Notes under the pieces: generated by a model | The model's database searches: none | What the model was told of the DNA's origin: nothing | Seen by the model: the letters and a program-made list of their open reading frames with translations, nothing else | In this document: positions 1-9,832 of the stretch, one piece after another | How positions within the stretch are numbered: the first letter of the stretch is position 1 | Layout of the letters: each line of letters opens with the position of its first letter | Made by a program: the position numbers and the translations under genes | From: Synoicihabitans lomoniglobus | Lineage (GTDB): Bacteria > Verrucomicrobiota > Verrucomicrobiia > Opitutales > Opitutaceae | NCBI RefSeq assembly: GCF_029023725.1 | Contig: NZ_CP119075.1 | Location: 3,157,501-3,221,500, forward strand | Direction of reading: 5' to 3' | DNA: 64,000 nucleotides

Positions 1-1818
1 TTCTTCAGCCAGCAGGCCGGTGAAGGTGTGTTTGCCGAGCAGGCGCTTGAACGTCGAAGGGTTGTCCGAACGAGCGAAGTCGTGCGTAAAGAACCCGGTG
101 GCCCGGAAGCCATCGCGCTCAGTCGCCGTGGAGTTATTGCCAGCGTCACCGCGACCACCGACGAAAACCCGACCGAGATTCGGATTCGGCGTGCCATCGG
201 CGTAAGGTTCGTTTTGACCATCGACCGCCGCACCCGCGACACCCGCCGGCGTGCCGTCGGAGTAAACCGACATCAGATCGACGAAGATGCCTTGATTACC
301 ACCGGCCAGCAGCGACAGCTGACCGTTGTCATAGCTCTCCTGGTTGACCACGAGTTCGAAGCCGAACTTGTCATTCATGAAAGTCTGCGCGAGCGAGACG
401 TTGAAGGCATTAAAGTTCTGCCATTCCTCCTTGTTCGGTCCATCGACCAAATTGTTGTAGAAATCAAAGACCGAGGCGTCGGTAAGGGAGAAGTCCTTGT
501 AAACACCGAACTGGGCGTAGGGGAGACCGGCTTTCACCGAGTAATCCGCATAGCCATTGACCCCCACCATACGGTGGAAGCCCAAGCTGAAGCTGTCATC
601 AATCGAACCGTCGGGGGCCCGACCACCCTCACCGGAATTGGCTCGGACTTCGGACTGCTGACCCAGAGCGGGATCGACGCTGCCGTTGCCATCGAAGTAA
701 ACGAAAGGGCTGCCGAATGCTCCACCAAAACCACCGACCCAAGGATTGAAGGCCGGGTTGGGTTGGCCGGCGTTCGGACCGCCGTTGATCGCGGGGCGTT
801 GCTGACCGTGGTTGGGACGACCCGTGTTGTCGTCCTGCACCTGCCACGCATTGAACGTTTCCTTGTTCAGGTAGTTATACGTGCGGGGTTCACCGTTCTG
901 CAGACCTTGGTAGGTGCCGGTATTAAACCACGGCGTGACGTAATCCAAGGGAGGCAGCGTGCGCGGACGGTTCGATTTGATGGAGCCGTCCTCAAAGTTC
1001 GCTTTGATGATCGTGCGAGCTGAACCGCGCTTAAGGAACTCCGGCTCAAAACGCACGGCGGCGAAGATACGCTCGGAATCCTGGAAGGCGGGATCCTGCT
1101 GATAGCGGGTGTCGTCCTTGACAGCGGACACACGCACGGCGAGTTGGTCCTCGAGCAGCACGCGGTTGAAATCAACCGAGGCGCGGGCGGAACCGTAACT
1201 GCCGACGCGGAAGGCAACTTCATTCGAGTTCTTGAACGAAGCCTGCTTGGTGCCGGAGTTGATGATACCGGCCGGGGAACCTTGACCGAACAAAATGGAG
1301 TTCGGGCCCCGTTGGAGATCGACGCGGTCAACCGAGTAGCCATCCCAAGGGATGTTGGTGGCGAAGTAATCGCGGGTATTGTCGGCCGCGGCGAGACCAC
1401 GAACACGGGTGTTCTGGTTCGGGTTGGTGAAACGAGCGGACTCGTCCAGCCGGGCACCATCGCCGAAGCCGGCGAAGTTACCGCCGAGGTTACCCACTTC
1501 CGTGCCGGTGGTGTATTGCAGCAGGGACTCATTGTCCGTGGCCGCAATGTCATCGAGGAATTGTTTGGTGACTACGGTAACAGCGTTACCGATGTCGCGG
1601 AGCTCAGTATTGAGACGATTGCCGGCGAGGGTGGTGGCGGCTGTGTAGCCTTGCTCCTCCTCGGCTGCTACCTCAAACGGAGACAAAACGATGACATCTT
1701 CGTCATCGATCTCAGAGGACCCAGTGGTTGTCTGGGCCCACGAAGAACTGGCCAGTGTGAAGGCCGCCACCGCCGCCATAGAGAATCTGGGCAGAGGGGT
1801 TTTCTTTATTTTATGCAT
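1..1818 (-). CDS. TonB-dependent receptor, N-terminal part
   Basis: Outer-membrane receptor for TonB-driven uptake, probably of an oligosaccharide. The frame opens at ATG 1818 and stays open to the window edge, so about 606 residues are visible and the C-terminal barrel is missing. Residues 1-30 form a signal peptide ending near SSSWAQ. They are followed by the Opitutaceae-type segment with LSPFEV and TLAGNRL, then a plug domain with RGPNSILFG. The substrate cannot be read from sequence. It is divergent from the LacI gene at 2296, which is a candidate regulator. The related receptors further right have no SusD partner, and none is seen here. Confidence 0.92.
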   Translation of the reverse strand, partial: MHKIKKTPLPRFSMAAVAAFTLASSSWAQTTTGSSEIDDEDVIVLSPFEVAAEEEQGYTAATTLAGNRLNTELRDIGNAVTVVTKQFLDDIAATDNESLLQYTTGTEVGNLGGNFAGFGDGARLDESARFTNPNQNTRVRGLAAADNTRDYFATNIPWDGYSVDRVDLQRGPNSILFGQGSPAGIINSGTKQASFKNSNEVAFRVGSYGSARASVDFNRVLLEDQLAVRVSAVKDDTRYQQDPAFQDSERIFAAVRFEPEFLKRGSARTIIKANFEDGSIKSNRPRTLPPLDYVTPWFNTGTYQGLQNGEPRTYNYLNKETFNAWQVQDDNTGRPNHGQQRPAINGGPNAGQPNPAFNPWVGGFGGAFGSPFVYFDGNGSVDPALGQQSEVRANSGEGGRAPDGSIDDSFSLGFHRMVGVNGYADYSVKAGLPYAQFGVYKDFSLTDASVFDFYNNLVDGPNKEEWQNFNAFNVSLAQTFMNDKFGFELVVNQESYDNGQLSLLAGGNQGIFVDLMSVYSDGTPAGVAGAAVDGQNEPYADGTPNPNLGRVFVGGRGDAGNNSTATERDGFRATGFFTHDFARSDNPSTFKRLLGKHTFTGLLAEE

Positions 1819-2021
1819 GGTGTTGGGTTGGTATTTCTTGCGAAAAGAACACTCCCGGTGAGAACACTTGCAGCCACGACGACACCACGGACGACGAGCA
1901 AGCCGACGGCCCGCGAAATGAGGTCATACTGAAGCATTCGGTGTAGGGGAACATCCGCTCTTGTTGGGGTAAGAGCCGGGGCTGAAAATTCACGCGCCTC
2001 ATCAAATTGCACCTCCCTAAT

Positions 2022-2039
2022 CACTCTGATTTGAGAGTG
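2022..2039. promoter_or_regulatory. Inverted repeat, possible operator
   Basis: CACTCT and AGAGTG form perfect 6-bp arms around a 6-bp centre (gatttg), between the divergent TonB receptor and LacI genes. The 6-bp spacing matches the palindromes upstream of the other receptors, but the arm sequence differs and the site lies about 200 bp from the receptor start rather than about 100. The rest of 1819-2295 holds no gene that I can support. Confidence 0.3.
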
Positions 2040-2074
2040 CAGCCCCTGATGCAAAGGAACTACCACTCTGGTCT

Positions 2075-2091
2075 TAGCCTAATTATGGCTA
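2075..2091. promoter_or_regulatory. Inverted repeat TAGCC-7-GGCTA
   Basis: Five-base arms TAGCC and GGCTA flank an AT-rich 7-bp centre in the divergent TonB-receptor/LacI intergenic region. It overlaps a short stretch, ACTCTGGTCTTAG (2065-2077), that recurs with one mismatch at 3397-3409 ahead of the second LacI gene. It is a possible operator or promoter element; there is no direct proof. Confidence 0.22.
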
Positions 2092-2295
2092 TTGGATAAT
2101 TGTCTGATTACCCACCGCACGAACGCTGACCGTGTGCCCCCACGCTCCCTCTGCTTTCGCCGCCATCTCGAGGTGGCGGATGCCTTCACCACGCCACGAC
2201 CATCCCGCTTGCCCAGCTTGTCGGTCCCTGACGGGCCGGATTCCGGGCTGCGATCCGCGCCCGCACCGCACTACCCTTCCTTGTAAAACGCAGTC

Positions 2296-3378
2296 ATGGC
2301 ATCGAAGAAACGCGTCACCATGGCCGATGTCGCCCGCGAAGCCGGCGTCCATCATACGACCGTGTCTCTGGCACTTCGACAGCATCCGAGTCTCCCGGCC
2401 GAAACCCAAAAACGTATCCAGATTCTGGCCGCACAAATGGGTTATCGAGTCGATCCGGCCCTGCGAGCCCTCAACCCTTACCGCCATCATTCCAGCCCCC
2501 CGGTGCAGACCCCTCGCATCGCGTTTGTCACCTCCGGTGCCACTCGCTTCGGCTGGCGTCATGTGCCCGCGCACAAACAATTTTACCGAGGGGCCGCCTC
2601 CCGCGCCAAGGAGTTGGGGTATCACTTGGTCCATCTCTGGCTCGATGCCCCGGAATTCGATCCCGCCGAACTGTCCAACTCTCTTTCTTCCAACGGCGTG
2701 CAGGGACTCTTGCTCAGCTCGCACGATTCACCCAACCATCGCGCACTCAGCATAGATTGGAGTCGATTGTGCGCCGTTCAAATCGAACATCTACCTGGTA
2801 TCGATTCCATCGGCCGGGTCACCAATGACCAGCCCGCCGCCATTGAGACGGCGGTGCGAAAAGCACTGCAGGCTGGCTACCACCGCGTGGGCCTCGTCCT
2901 GCCCCAATGGTGGAATCATCTCGTCGACTCCGCCTGGACCATAGGTTTCCTGGCCGCCCAACAAAAAATCCCCCCGGAGAACCGCGTCCCCCCCTTGCTC
3001 TACTCCGCGACATCCGAGGCACCCGGTCCTCAAGTTCCTCCCGTGCCGACGTCGCTTCTCGCCAAATGGCTGTCCCAGTATCGGGTGGATGCGGTCATGT
3101 CCCACGCTCCCGCCGTCGAACCAGCACTGGAAATCCTGAACTTAAAAGTCCCGCAGGATATTGCCCTGGCGGACGTGTTTCTCCGCGACGAAGACCGTGA
3201 CCGAATCGCAGGTGTTCGCCAGAACTGTGAGCACGTCGGTGCGCTCTCCGTCGACCGACTTCACCAACAATTACTCGATCCTTCCGGTTCACCGGCAGTC
3301 TCCGCCGTTCGCACATTGGTGGAAGGCACCTGGATTGATGGAAATTCCTTGCCACCGTCACAAGCTGGAGGCCCGTGA
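2296..3378 (+). CDS. LacI-family transcriptional regulator
   Basis: DNA-binding regulator of 360 residues, the usual size for LacI/GalR proteins. The N-terminal helix-turn-helix is clear at residues 8-60 (VTMADVAREAGV, then TVSLALRQHP and MGYRVDPAL). The rest is a periplasmic-binding-protein-like effector domain ending with the EGTWIDG motif seen in the other LacI copies here. It is transcribed away from the TonB receptor at 1-1818 and may control that receptor, the second LacI gene downstream, or both. Such regulators usually respond to a sugar imported by the neighbouring receptor; the ligand is unknown. Confidence 0.93.
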   Translation: MASKKRVTMADVAREAGVHHTTVSLALRQHPSLPAETQKRIQILAAQMGYRVDPALRALNPYRHHSSPPVQTPRIAFVTSGATRFGWRHVPAHKQFYRGAASRAKELGYHLVHLWLDAPEFDPAELSNSLSSNGVQGLLLSSHDSPNHRALSIDWSRLCAVQIEHLPGIDSIGRVTNDQPAAIETAVRKALQAGYHRVGLVLPQWWNHLVDSAWTIGFLAAQQKIPPENRVPPLLYSATSEAPGPQVPPVPTSLLAKWLSQYRVDAVMSHAPAVEPALEILNLKVPQDIALADVFLRDEDRDRIAGVRQNCEHVGALSVDRLHQQLLDPSGSPAVSAVRTLVEGTWIDGNSLPPSQAGGP

Positions 3379-3551
3379 TCTTACGATGATACTATAACTC
3401 TGGTCGTAGTTTCTCCTTCGCCAATGTCCTATTGCGGGTCGCCGGTGGGGAAACCTTTGATAGAGCCTCGTTCAGGCTTTCTCCCCGGGCAGATAGCCCC
3501 CGCCCCGAACTCGGTTTACCCCTCGTCGCCAGCCCCAACTTGCGTCGGACC

Positions 3552-4823
3552 ATGTCTCGCACCTCCCCTCCCGCCAACTCATCTGCGTCGCTGGAAAGCG
3601 CGGAATCTAGATCATCCTTGTTGCACCGACCGACCGGACGGCGCGTCACCCAAAAGGATATCGCCAAGATTGCGGGAGTTCACAACACCACGGTCTCATT
3701 GGCCCTGAGGCACGATGCCTCCATTCCCGCCGCCACACGCGAACGCATCACCCGCGTGGCCGCGCAATTGGGCTATCGCCCCGATCCTGCGATCAGTGCC
3801 TTGGTTTCCTATCGCCGCACCTTGGGCCACAGTCGCCGCAAACGTTCCATTGCCTACGTTACCTGTGGTCACACTGCAACCGCCTGGCGAGACTCGCCGG
3901 ATCAGGTCAGCTACTTCGAAGGTGCTCGGCAGGAGGCGAAAGAGCGGGACTACGAACTGGAGCATTTTTGGTTGGATGAACCCAACATGAGCCCAAAACG
4001 CCTCGCGGGGATCCTATTCCATCGCGGCATCAACGGGATGGTGCTGGCCCCCGGCTCCCACCATTTGAATCAGAACTTGGATTTCGGATCGCGAGTTCCG
4101 CATGTGGTGGTCCTCGGGTTGAATCACGTCGGCACGGACCTAAACTACGTCTCCAGCGATCGAATCGGAAATGTCCGCAAATCCGTGCGGGAGTCATTTC
4201 GCGCCGGCTACCAAAACCCGGCTCTGGTGTTATCCCCCGACACAAACGGCGAAACAAACCACGCCATGTGGGTCGGGTTCTTGGCCGAACAAGGCTACCA
4301 GCGGGATGACCCTCGCTCCCCGGTGTTTTACCCCGGCCAGGCGGATAACATGACTTCTCGCTCCCACGTCACGCCCGAGGCGGACGGAATCCAACGGAAA
4401 CTTGTCGCGTGGTTGCACGAGATCCAACCGGACGTGATCATCGGATCATGCACCTTTGTGGGTGACCTGCTGGAGGGCACCGGCATCGAGATTCCACGAC
4501 ATTTTGCCCTGGTTGATCCACACTTGGACCACCACCACCACGATGTTGCAGGCATCCGCCGTCATCCTTTCCGCGCCGGCGAAGTTGCGATCGAAATGCT
4601 CCATTCCCAGTTGCATGAAAATCGGTGCCCCACCACCACATCGCACACCACCACCCTGATTGAAGGAACGTGGATTCCCGGCGCCACATTACCGCGAAAA
4701 CGAAACCGGCACCGAGTTGCCCCATCCCCGACAACTCAAACAAAAACCCCTCGGCGGACCCCGACTGGAAAACCCATCGAGAAATCAGTCAATCGGGCGT
4801 CCGACGTGGCCCCACCAGCTTGA
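3552..4823 (+). CDS. LacI-family transcriptional regulator
   Basis: Second LacI/GalR-type regulator, about 423 residues from ATG 3552. The frame is open upstream to 3432, but that extension is low-complexity and unlike the family. The helix-turn-helix lies around residues 35-85 (VTQKDIAKIAGV, TVSLALRHDA, LGYRPDPAI). The effector domain ends at IEGTWIPGATLP, and a basic, proline/threonine-rich tail of about 45 residues follows, which is unusual for the family. It is followed after 57 bp by the FG-GAP gene on the same strand, so it may head that operon. Confidence 0.9.
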   Translation: MSRTSPPANSSASLESAESRSSLLHRPTGRRVTQKDIAKIAGVHNTTVSLALRHDASIPAATRERITRVAAQLGYRPDPAISALVSYRRTLGHSRRKRSIAYVTCGHTATAWRDSPDQVSYFEGARQEAKERDYELEHFWLDEPNMSPKRLAGILFHRGINGMVLAPGSHHLNQNLDFGSRVPHVVVLGLNHVGTDLNYVSSDRIGNVRKSVRESFRAGYQNPALVLSPDTNGETNHAMWVGFLAEQGYQRDDPRSPVFYPGQADNMTSRSHVTPEADGIQRKLVAWLHEIQPDVIIGSCTFVGDLLEGTGIEIPRHFALVDPHLDHHHHDVAGIRRHPFRAGEVAIEMLHSQLHENRCPTTTSHTTTLIEGTWIPGATLPRKRNRHRVAPSPTTQTKTPRRTPTGKPIEKSVNRASDVAPPA

Positions 4824-4880
4824 TGGCAGCCGCCACGACCGACCAAAGCCGGTCCGTCATCTGACTCACCCTCATCAGCC

Positions 4881-6179
4881 GTGCGCCGCCCTCGCACCCG
4901 CCTTACAGTTGCCATCGCGGCAGCATTACTTGCCGTCGCCATCATCGGTGGGCTCCGCTGGTGCACGAAAGCGACGAGCCCGGTGACAATTGCCCACTCA
5001 ATGCCTGCGCACATGCCCCCGCTTGACTACGACCCGATTCCCATCGGCGCACCAGCGACAAGTTTTGAGCGTCCCATGGTCACCCACCTGCAGGTCGCCG
5101 ATCTTGATCAGGACGGGTTGCCCGATATTGTCTATGCCGAAGCATCCACTCACACCGTGCGTTGGATTCGACAGGCGCCACACGGCAAATTCACCGAGGT
5201 GGTTCTCGCTGATTCCATCCTCGGTCCGGTGCACGTCTGGGTCGGCGACATCAACGCCGACGGTTTCCGGGACGTCGCGGTCGCGAGCATGGGGCAGATC
5301 TTTCCCACCAACGATCGCATCGGGGCCGTGGTGGTGTTGGAAAACCTCAACAATCGCGACTTCCGTCGTCGAACCCTGCTTGATCAAACCGCGCGCGTTA
5401 CCGATGTTCGGGGGGCCAATCTCTCCGGTCACTCTGATGGACGACTTGATCTCGTCGTCGCCCAGTTCGGCTACGCGCAGGGAGAAACGCGCTGGATGAA
5501 AAACGAAGGCGACTGGCACTTCACCGATCACATTGTCAATCGACTCTCCGGTGCAGTTCATGCCCCGGTCGCGGATTTCGATGGTGATCGTCGACTCGAT
5601 TTTGCCACGTTGATTTCACAGGAGTGGGAGGAGGTTCACTTGTTTCGCAACCTCGGCCAAAATCAGTATTTGGAAACCATCGTCTGGGGCTCGACCAACG
5701 AAGACTACGGTAGCAGTGGTCTCGAAGTGGCGGACGTGAATCGCGACGGCCGCCCTGATCTGATCTATACGAACGGCGACGGCTTTGACTACCCGATACC
5801 CGGAGGCCGCCCTTGGCACGGCATCCAATGGCTCGAGAATCAAGGCGACGGACGCTTCGCCTTCCGGCGCGTCGGCGAAATGACGGGCGCTTACAGCCCT
5901 CGCGCCGCCGACCTCGACAGCGACGGCGACATGGACTTGATCGCCGTCAGCTGTTTCGCCGATTGGTCGTCTCCCCGAGCCGTCTCGATGATGGCATGGA
6001 TCAACGAGGGCAACGAACGTTTTCACCCCGTGGTGCTCGCCCACTCCCCCACTCATCTGGTGACTGCCGATGTCGGTGATCTCGACGGTGACGGCGTGCC
6101 CGAAATCGTGACCGGTGGCATGTATGCGTTCCCGCCGTTTCCCGCGCCCCACAATGTAACGCTATGGCGACGACGTTGA
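4881..6179 (+). CDS. FG-GAP/VCBS repeat beta-propeller protein
   Basis: Secreted or membrane-anchored protein of 432 residues starting at GTG 4881. The N-terminus (basic RRPRTRLT, then an Ala/Val/Ile-rich helix) is a signal peptide or anchor. At least six DxDxDG-type calcium-binding loops are visible (DLDQDG, DINADG, DFDGDR, DVNRDG, DLDSDG, DLDGDG), spaced as in an integrin-like seven-bladed propeller. No catalytic motif is seen, so a role in binding or cell-surface assembly is inferred. Its last 16 bases overlap the start of the TPR gene, so the two are probably co-translated. Confidence 0.85.
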   Translation: MRRPRTRLTVAIAAALLAVAIIGGLRWCTKATSPVTIAHSMPAHMPPLDYDPIPIGAPATSFERPMVTHLQVADLDQDGLPDIVYAEASTHTVRWIRQAPHGKFTEVVLADSILGPVHVWVGDINADGFRDVAVASMGQIFPTNDRIGAVVVLENLNNRDFRRRTLLDQTARVTDVRGANLSGHSDGRLDLVVAQFGYAQGETRWMKNEGDWHFTDHIVNRLSGAVHAPVADFDGDRRLDFATLISQEWEEVHLFRNLGQNQYLETIVWGSTNEDYGSSGLEVADVNRDGRPDLIYTNGDGFDYPIPGGRPWHGIQWLENQGDGRFAFRRVGEMTGAYSPRAADLDSDGDMDLIAVSCFADWSSPRAVSMMAWINEGNERFHPVVLAHSPTHLVTADVGDLDGDGVPEIVTGGMYAFPPFPAPHNVTLWRRR

Positions 6180-7912
6180 AACACAGGGCGACTCTCACGG
6201 TCATTTTGGCCGTCGCACTGCTGGGTGGCATCGGTATGTGGACCGCCCGGCATCGGCTATCGCCCCGCCCTCCGGACGCCCTTCCACCCGTGCCCGAGAT
6301 GTCCGACTTCCCGGCGGAACTTGCGGAACGCGTCCGCGCCGCCCAACGCGCCGGTGCCACCGCCGAGCTGGGACGTCTGTATCATATTAATGGATTCAAT
6401 CATGCCGCCGCGACGTGTTGGAAAATTCTCCAGGCCAACGAGCCGCTCGAAGCTCGCTGGCCCTACTACCACGCCGACACTCTCGACGCGCTCGGCGACC
6501 AGGAAGCCATGACCTCGCTGGTGGTTCGCGCCCTCAAACTCGACCCCGCTTACGCGCCCGCCTGGCTTAAGCTCGGCAACATCCGATTCAAACAAGGACG
6601 TTTCGACGAGGCTGCCGCGGCGTATCAACAACGTCTTTTGCTTCTCCCGGGCGACCCCTACGCCCGCGTCGGACTCGCCCGGATCAGCGCGCAATCAGGC
6701 GACACCGCCACGGCCCGCCACCGCTTGGAATCCCTGGTGGTCGACGCGCCCACCTTCGCGCCCGCGCGCAATCTCTATGCGGAAGCCCTCGCTGCCGCCG
6801 GAGAGTCCAGCGCCGCCGCCCGCGAACGTTTGCGAGGCAGCCAGTCTCCTCGGTTTCGCGACGCGGACGATCCTTGGTTGGACGGTCTCATCACCGATTG
6901 TTACGACTACGACAAACTCTGTGTGCACGGCATGATGGATACCCTCACCCATCACGGCGATCGGGGGTTGGCCCTGTTTCACCGTGCCCGCCGCCTACGC
7001 CCTCACCAACTCACCGCCTACGAACTCATCGGCAACGTGCACCTGGACCAAGGCCACTCTGACAAGGCGATTGAAATCTACGAAGCGGGCCTCCGTCAGG
7101 CACCGCCCGATGCCGCGATTTCCGCGACCTATTTTGTCAGCCTCTCACGCGCTTACCTACACGCCGCCCGGACCGCGCAGGCCGTGCAAACCGCCCGCCG
7201 AGGTTTGACTCGATTGGGCGATACCGCCGCGCTTCACCGCGCCCTCGGCAACGCCCTGCGCGCGAACCACGAACCCGTCGCCGCGGTTGCTGCGCTGCAG
7301 GCTGCGGTCGACCATGATCCCGTCAACGCCGCCATCACCTACGACCTGGCTCGGGCGCATATCGATCTGGGCCAACTGGAGGACGCCGTCGCGGCATTGC
7401 ATAGTTCTCACCAGGCGAACCCGCAATACCCCGCCACTCTGGCCCTGCTCGGGCGCGTCGAAGCCGATTCCGGTCGATGGGAAAACGCCCTTCGCTACCT
7501 TCGTCCTCTCTTCGATGGTCAGCCGGATTTACCTGCTGCCCGCGAACAACTGAGCTTCGTCTACCTCCAAGCCGGGTTGACCTCGGAACAAGCAGGAAAT
7601 CTCGATACCGCGGAATCCCACTACCGCCACGGTATCGCCGTTGCTCCGAATCAACCCGCACCGTTGGCCCAACTCGGCATCTTACTGCTGCGCCAAAACC
7701 GCGGAGCGGAAGCGGTGCCTCCCTTGGAAAACTTTCACCGCCTCGCAAGCGACGACGCTCGAAGCCACCTACTTTTAGGCCAGGCCTACGCCGCAACCGA
7801 CAACAAAGTTCAAGCTCTCAAAGTTTTGGCCACAGGTGCCGAACAGGCTGAAATATCCGGCGATACGCGCACCGCTCGTCGCTGTCGAGAGATCGCCGCC
7901 CGCTTGAAATAG
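6164..7912 (+). CDS. Tetratricopeptide repeat protein
   Basis: Exported or inner-membrane-anchored protein of 582 residues with an N-terminal hydrophobic helix (about residues 8-24). Most of the rest is TPR repeats, recognised by spacings such as PAWLKLGNIRFKQGRFDEA and LARAHIDLGQLEDAVAALH. It probably acts as a scaffold for protein-protein contacts. It overlaps the end of the FG-GAP gene, so the two products likely work together at the cell envelope. No enzyme domain is visible. Confidence 0.88.
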   Translation: MATTLKHRATLTVILAVALLGGIGMWTARHRLSPRPPDALPPVPEMSDFPAELAERVRAAQRAGATAELGRLYHINGFNHAAATCWKILQANEPLEARWPYYHADTLDALGDQEAMTSLVVRALKLDPAYAPAWLKLGNIRFKQGRFDEAAAAYQQRLLLLPGDPYARVGLARISAQSGDTATARHRLESLVVDAPTFAPARNLYAEALAAAGESSAAARERLRGSQSPRFRDADDPWLDGLITDCYDYDKLCVHGMMDTLTHHGDRGLALFHRARRLRPHQLTAYELIGNVHLDQGHSDKAIEIYEAGLRQAPPDAAISATYFVSLSRAYLHAARTAQAVQTARRGLTRLGDTAALHRALGNALRANHEPVAAVAALQAAVDHDPVNAAITYDLARAHIDLGQLEDAVAALHSSHQANPQYPATLALLGRVEADSGRWENALRYLRPLFDGQPDLPAAREQLSFVYLQAGLTSEQAGNLDTAESHYRHGIAVAPNQPAPLAQLGILLLRQNRGAEAVPPLENFHRLASDDARSHLLLGQAYAATDNKVQALKVLATGAEQAEISGDTRTARRCREIAARLK

Positions 7913-8032
7913 AGGGGTAGATTCGACGGTTCAGTTACGTTGCCACACACACCGAACGGAGCGAGTTTTCACCCGCGCTTAGGGGAGAGCAAAGCACGAT
8001 CTGATTGCCAAACTCGCAATCCGCCGAAGAAA

Positions 8033-9016
8033 TTATTCCCGCGCGCCCACCGCCAGCACGATCGAGCCCAATCGCTCCTCGTTTTCCACGCGACGGTGCG
8101 CCTCCGGGGCTTCCACCAATGGAAACACCCGGTCCACGATCGGTCGAATCGACCCCGCTTCGATCATGATTTTGAGCACCCGTAATTCGTCCGGCGATTC
8201 ACTCGCGAAGCCAAAAAACGCTCGGCGTTGGGAAAACCAACGTGTCCCGATCGATCGCACCATGTCGGACACCCGCGGGTTACCCATGGCATAGCGTCCT
8301 TCGGGCTTGAGCACACCGATGCTCCGCTTGAAAGAACCGCCCGCGACCATGGAAAACACCACGTCGTAACGCTCCTCCGTTTTCCAAAACTCCTGTTGGG
8401 TATAGTCGATAAACACGTCCGCTCCGGCTTGGCGCACCACCTCGGCCTTGGCCGCTTTATCGACCGCGGTCACTTTGGCTCCGATTACTTTGGCAATTTG
8501 AATCGCGAAGAGACCGATACTCCCGCCCGCACCAATGATAAGAATACTTTCGTCGGCCATCAGCTCCACTTTGGTGAGAAAGTGCAACGCATTGAGCGCG
8601 CCCAACGGCACCGCGGCTGCCTCCGCAAAACTCAGATTTTTCGGCTTCTGCTCGATCGTGTAACGCTCGGGTAAACACAGCATTTCTCCGTAGGCGCCCA
8701 ACCGCAGCTGCGAGCAGCCAAACACCGCTTCCCCCACTTTGAAACGAGACGTGGTCGCGGACGTGGCGACGACTTCGCCCGCAAAATACGAACCGAGAAT
8801 CTGCCGTCGCGGTCGGCGGATCCCGAACGCGATGCGCAGCGGCAACCAGAACCACGCCACCGGAAAGCGAAAACTCCGCATTTCACAGTCCGCTTTCGTC
8901 ACTTCCACCGCGTGCACGCGAATAGTCACTTCGCCCGCTTTGGGCTGCGGAGGCTCCACTTCGGCCGCAACCAAAACACTGGGCGGGCCATATTGCTGAT
9001 AAATAACGGCTTTCAT
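8033..9016 (-). CDS. Zinc-independent alcohol dehydrogenase / quinone oxidoreductase family
   Basis: Medium-chain dehydrogenase/reductase of 327 residues. It has a GroES-like N-terminal domain (MKAVIYQQYG start) and a Rossmann domain with the nucleotide-binding motif GAGGSIG near residue 158. The cysteine cluster and catalytic zinc ligands of true alcohol dehydrogenases are absent, so it resembles the NADPH quinone oxidoreductase branch. It is the last gene of a leftward group with an AraC regulator, an NmrA-like reductase and a DUF1772 protein. That grouping suggests a stress- or aromatic-related reductase set; the substrate is unknown. Confidence 0.86.
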   Translation of the reverse strand: MKAVIYQQYGPPSVLVAAEVEPPQPKAGEVTIRVHAVEVTKADCEMRSFRFPVAWFWLPLRIAFGIRRPRRQILGSYFAGEVVATSATTSRFKVGEAVFGCSQLRLGAYGEMLCLPERYTIEQKPKNLSFAEAAAVPLGALNALHFLTKVELMADESILIIGAGGSIGLFAIQIAKVIGAKVTAVDKAAKAEVVRQAGADVFIDYTQQEFWKTEERYDVVFSMVAGGSFKRSIGVLKPEGRYAMGNPRVSDMVRSIGTRWFSQRRAFFGFASESPDELRVLKIMIEAGSIRPIVDRVFPLVEAPEAHRRVENEERLGSIVLAVGARE

Positions 9017-9098
9017 GGGATGAACCGGCTTAAACTAGGAGTAGTTTCCGCCTCACCTCCAGCGTTTCTCCACAAAATCGCGCGACTCCTCCCCCCGC

Positions 9099-9593
9099 TC
9101 AACATCGCATTAGCACGATGAGCAGCAGACTGAAGGCGAGCACCGCGAAAACCGTGCGAATCCCGTTCCACCGCACCCAGCGTGGTTCGAACGCCTGCCG
9201 CGCTTCTCGTAGCGCCGGCTCCGCCAGAACCGCGAGATCCCGCTGCTGCAGCGCGTTGTTCAACGGCACATTCACCGTCGCCGTCGGCCCTTGCACCCCG
9301 AGCAAATAGACGACCGCCGCCCCCACCAATAACATCCGATCGATGCCCTCCAAGCGCACGACCCCCCACCACACCGCCACCGCGAGCGCCAAAACACTGC
9401 CGACCCACACGAGCATGAAGACCGGTTGATTCTGCTGGATCACCCGATCCACGCTTTTAAACGCCTGGAGAAAATCGTGATCACCCAGAGTCCTGATCCC
9501 CGGCATCACCACCACGGCAAAGGCAAACAGGAAGCCCGCGACCAGGCCGCACCCTAGCGTGGCCAGACCGAGCATTATACGTAACATTTCCAT
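9099..9593 (-). CDS. DUF1772 (anthrone-oxygenase-like) membrane protein
   Basis: Integral membrane protein of about 164 residues with four hydrophobic segments, matching the DUF1772/anthrone oxygenase pattern (N-terminal LATLGCGLVAGFLFAFAVVV, central WWGVVRL, NVPLNN motif, C-terminal helix). ATG 9593 is preferred over an in-frame start 45 bases upstream because a GAAAGGTG ribosome-binding site precedes it. It lies just downstream of a small exported protein and the NmrA-like gene, probably in one operon. The catalytic role is uncertain; many members have no proven activity. Confidence 0.8.
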   Translation of the reverse strand: MEMLRIMLGLATLGCGLVAGFLFAFAVVVMPGIRTLGDHDFLQAFKSVDRVIQQNQPVFMLVWVGSVLALAVAVWWGVVRLEGIDRMLLVGAAVVYLLGVQGPTATVNVPLNNALQQRDLAVLAEPALREARQAFEPRWVRWNGIRTVFAVLAFSLLLIVLMRC

Positions 9594-9604
9594 GGATACA
9601 CCTT

Positions 9605-9832
9605 TCAATAAACCGCCGTCCCGGCCTCGGGAATCCACCCGTAGGGCGGACCGAGAATTAGCGAAGCCTCCGCGGTCCGCTCGGTCCGCCGGGTCTCAGC
9701 GGCAGCGGGCGGACTGACTTCGTCGGCGTCGGGGCAGGCCGAGGTTTGAGTCAGAAAAAACGTCCCCATTCCGATCGCAATCAAGAGCATGCTGGAGTGG
9801 ACCAACCGGTGACATGCTGAGGGCCGCTTCAT
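9605..9832 (-). CDS. Small exported or membrane-anchored protein
   Basis: Short gene of 75 residues whose ATG (9832-9830) overlaps the TGA of the NmrA-like gene in an ATGA arrangement, a sign of translational coupling and the main reason to believe it is real. Residues 14-33 form a hydrophobic segment (SSMLLIAIGMGTFFLTQTSA), followed by a short polar tail. No family is recognised. It may be a small envelope partner of the DUF1772 protein encoded next. Confidence 0.6.
   Translation of the reverse strand: MKRPSACHRLVHSSMLLIAIGMGTFFLTQTSACPDADEVSPPAAAETRRTERTAEASLILGPPYGWIPEAGTAVY

Noticed and set aside
28-1023. Open frame on the + strand at the window start
   Set aside because: It is antisense to the TonB receptor N-terminal part, whose signal peptide and plug motifs are clear.
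4513-4560. Histidine-rich stretch in the second LacI gene as a metal-binding domain
   Set aside because: A few adjacent His codons (HLDHHHHDV) in a variable loop do not make a recognised metal site.
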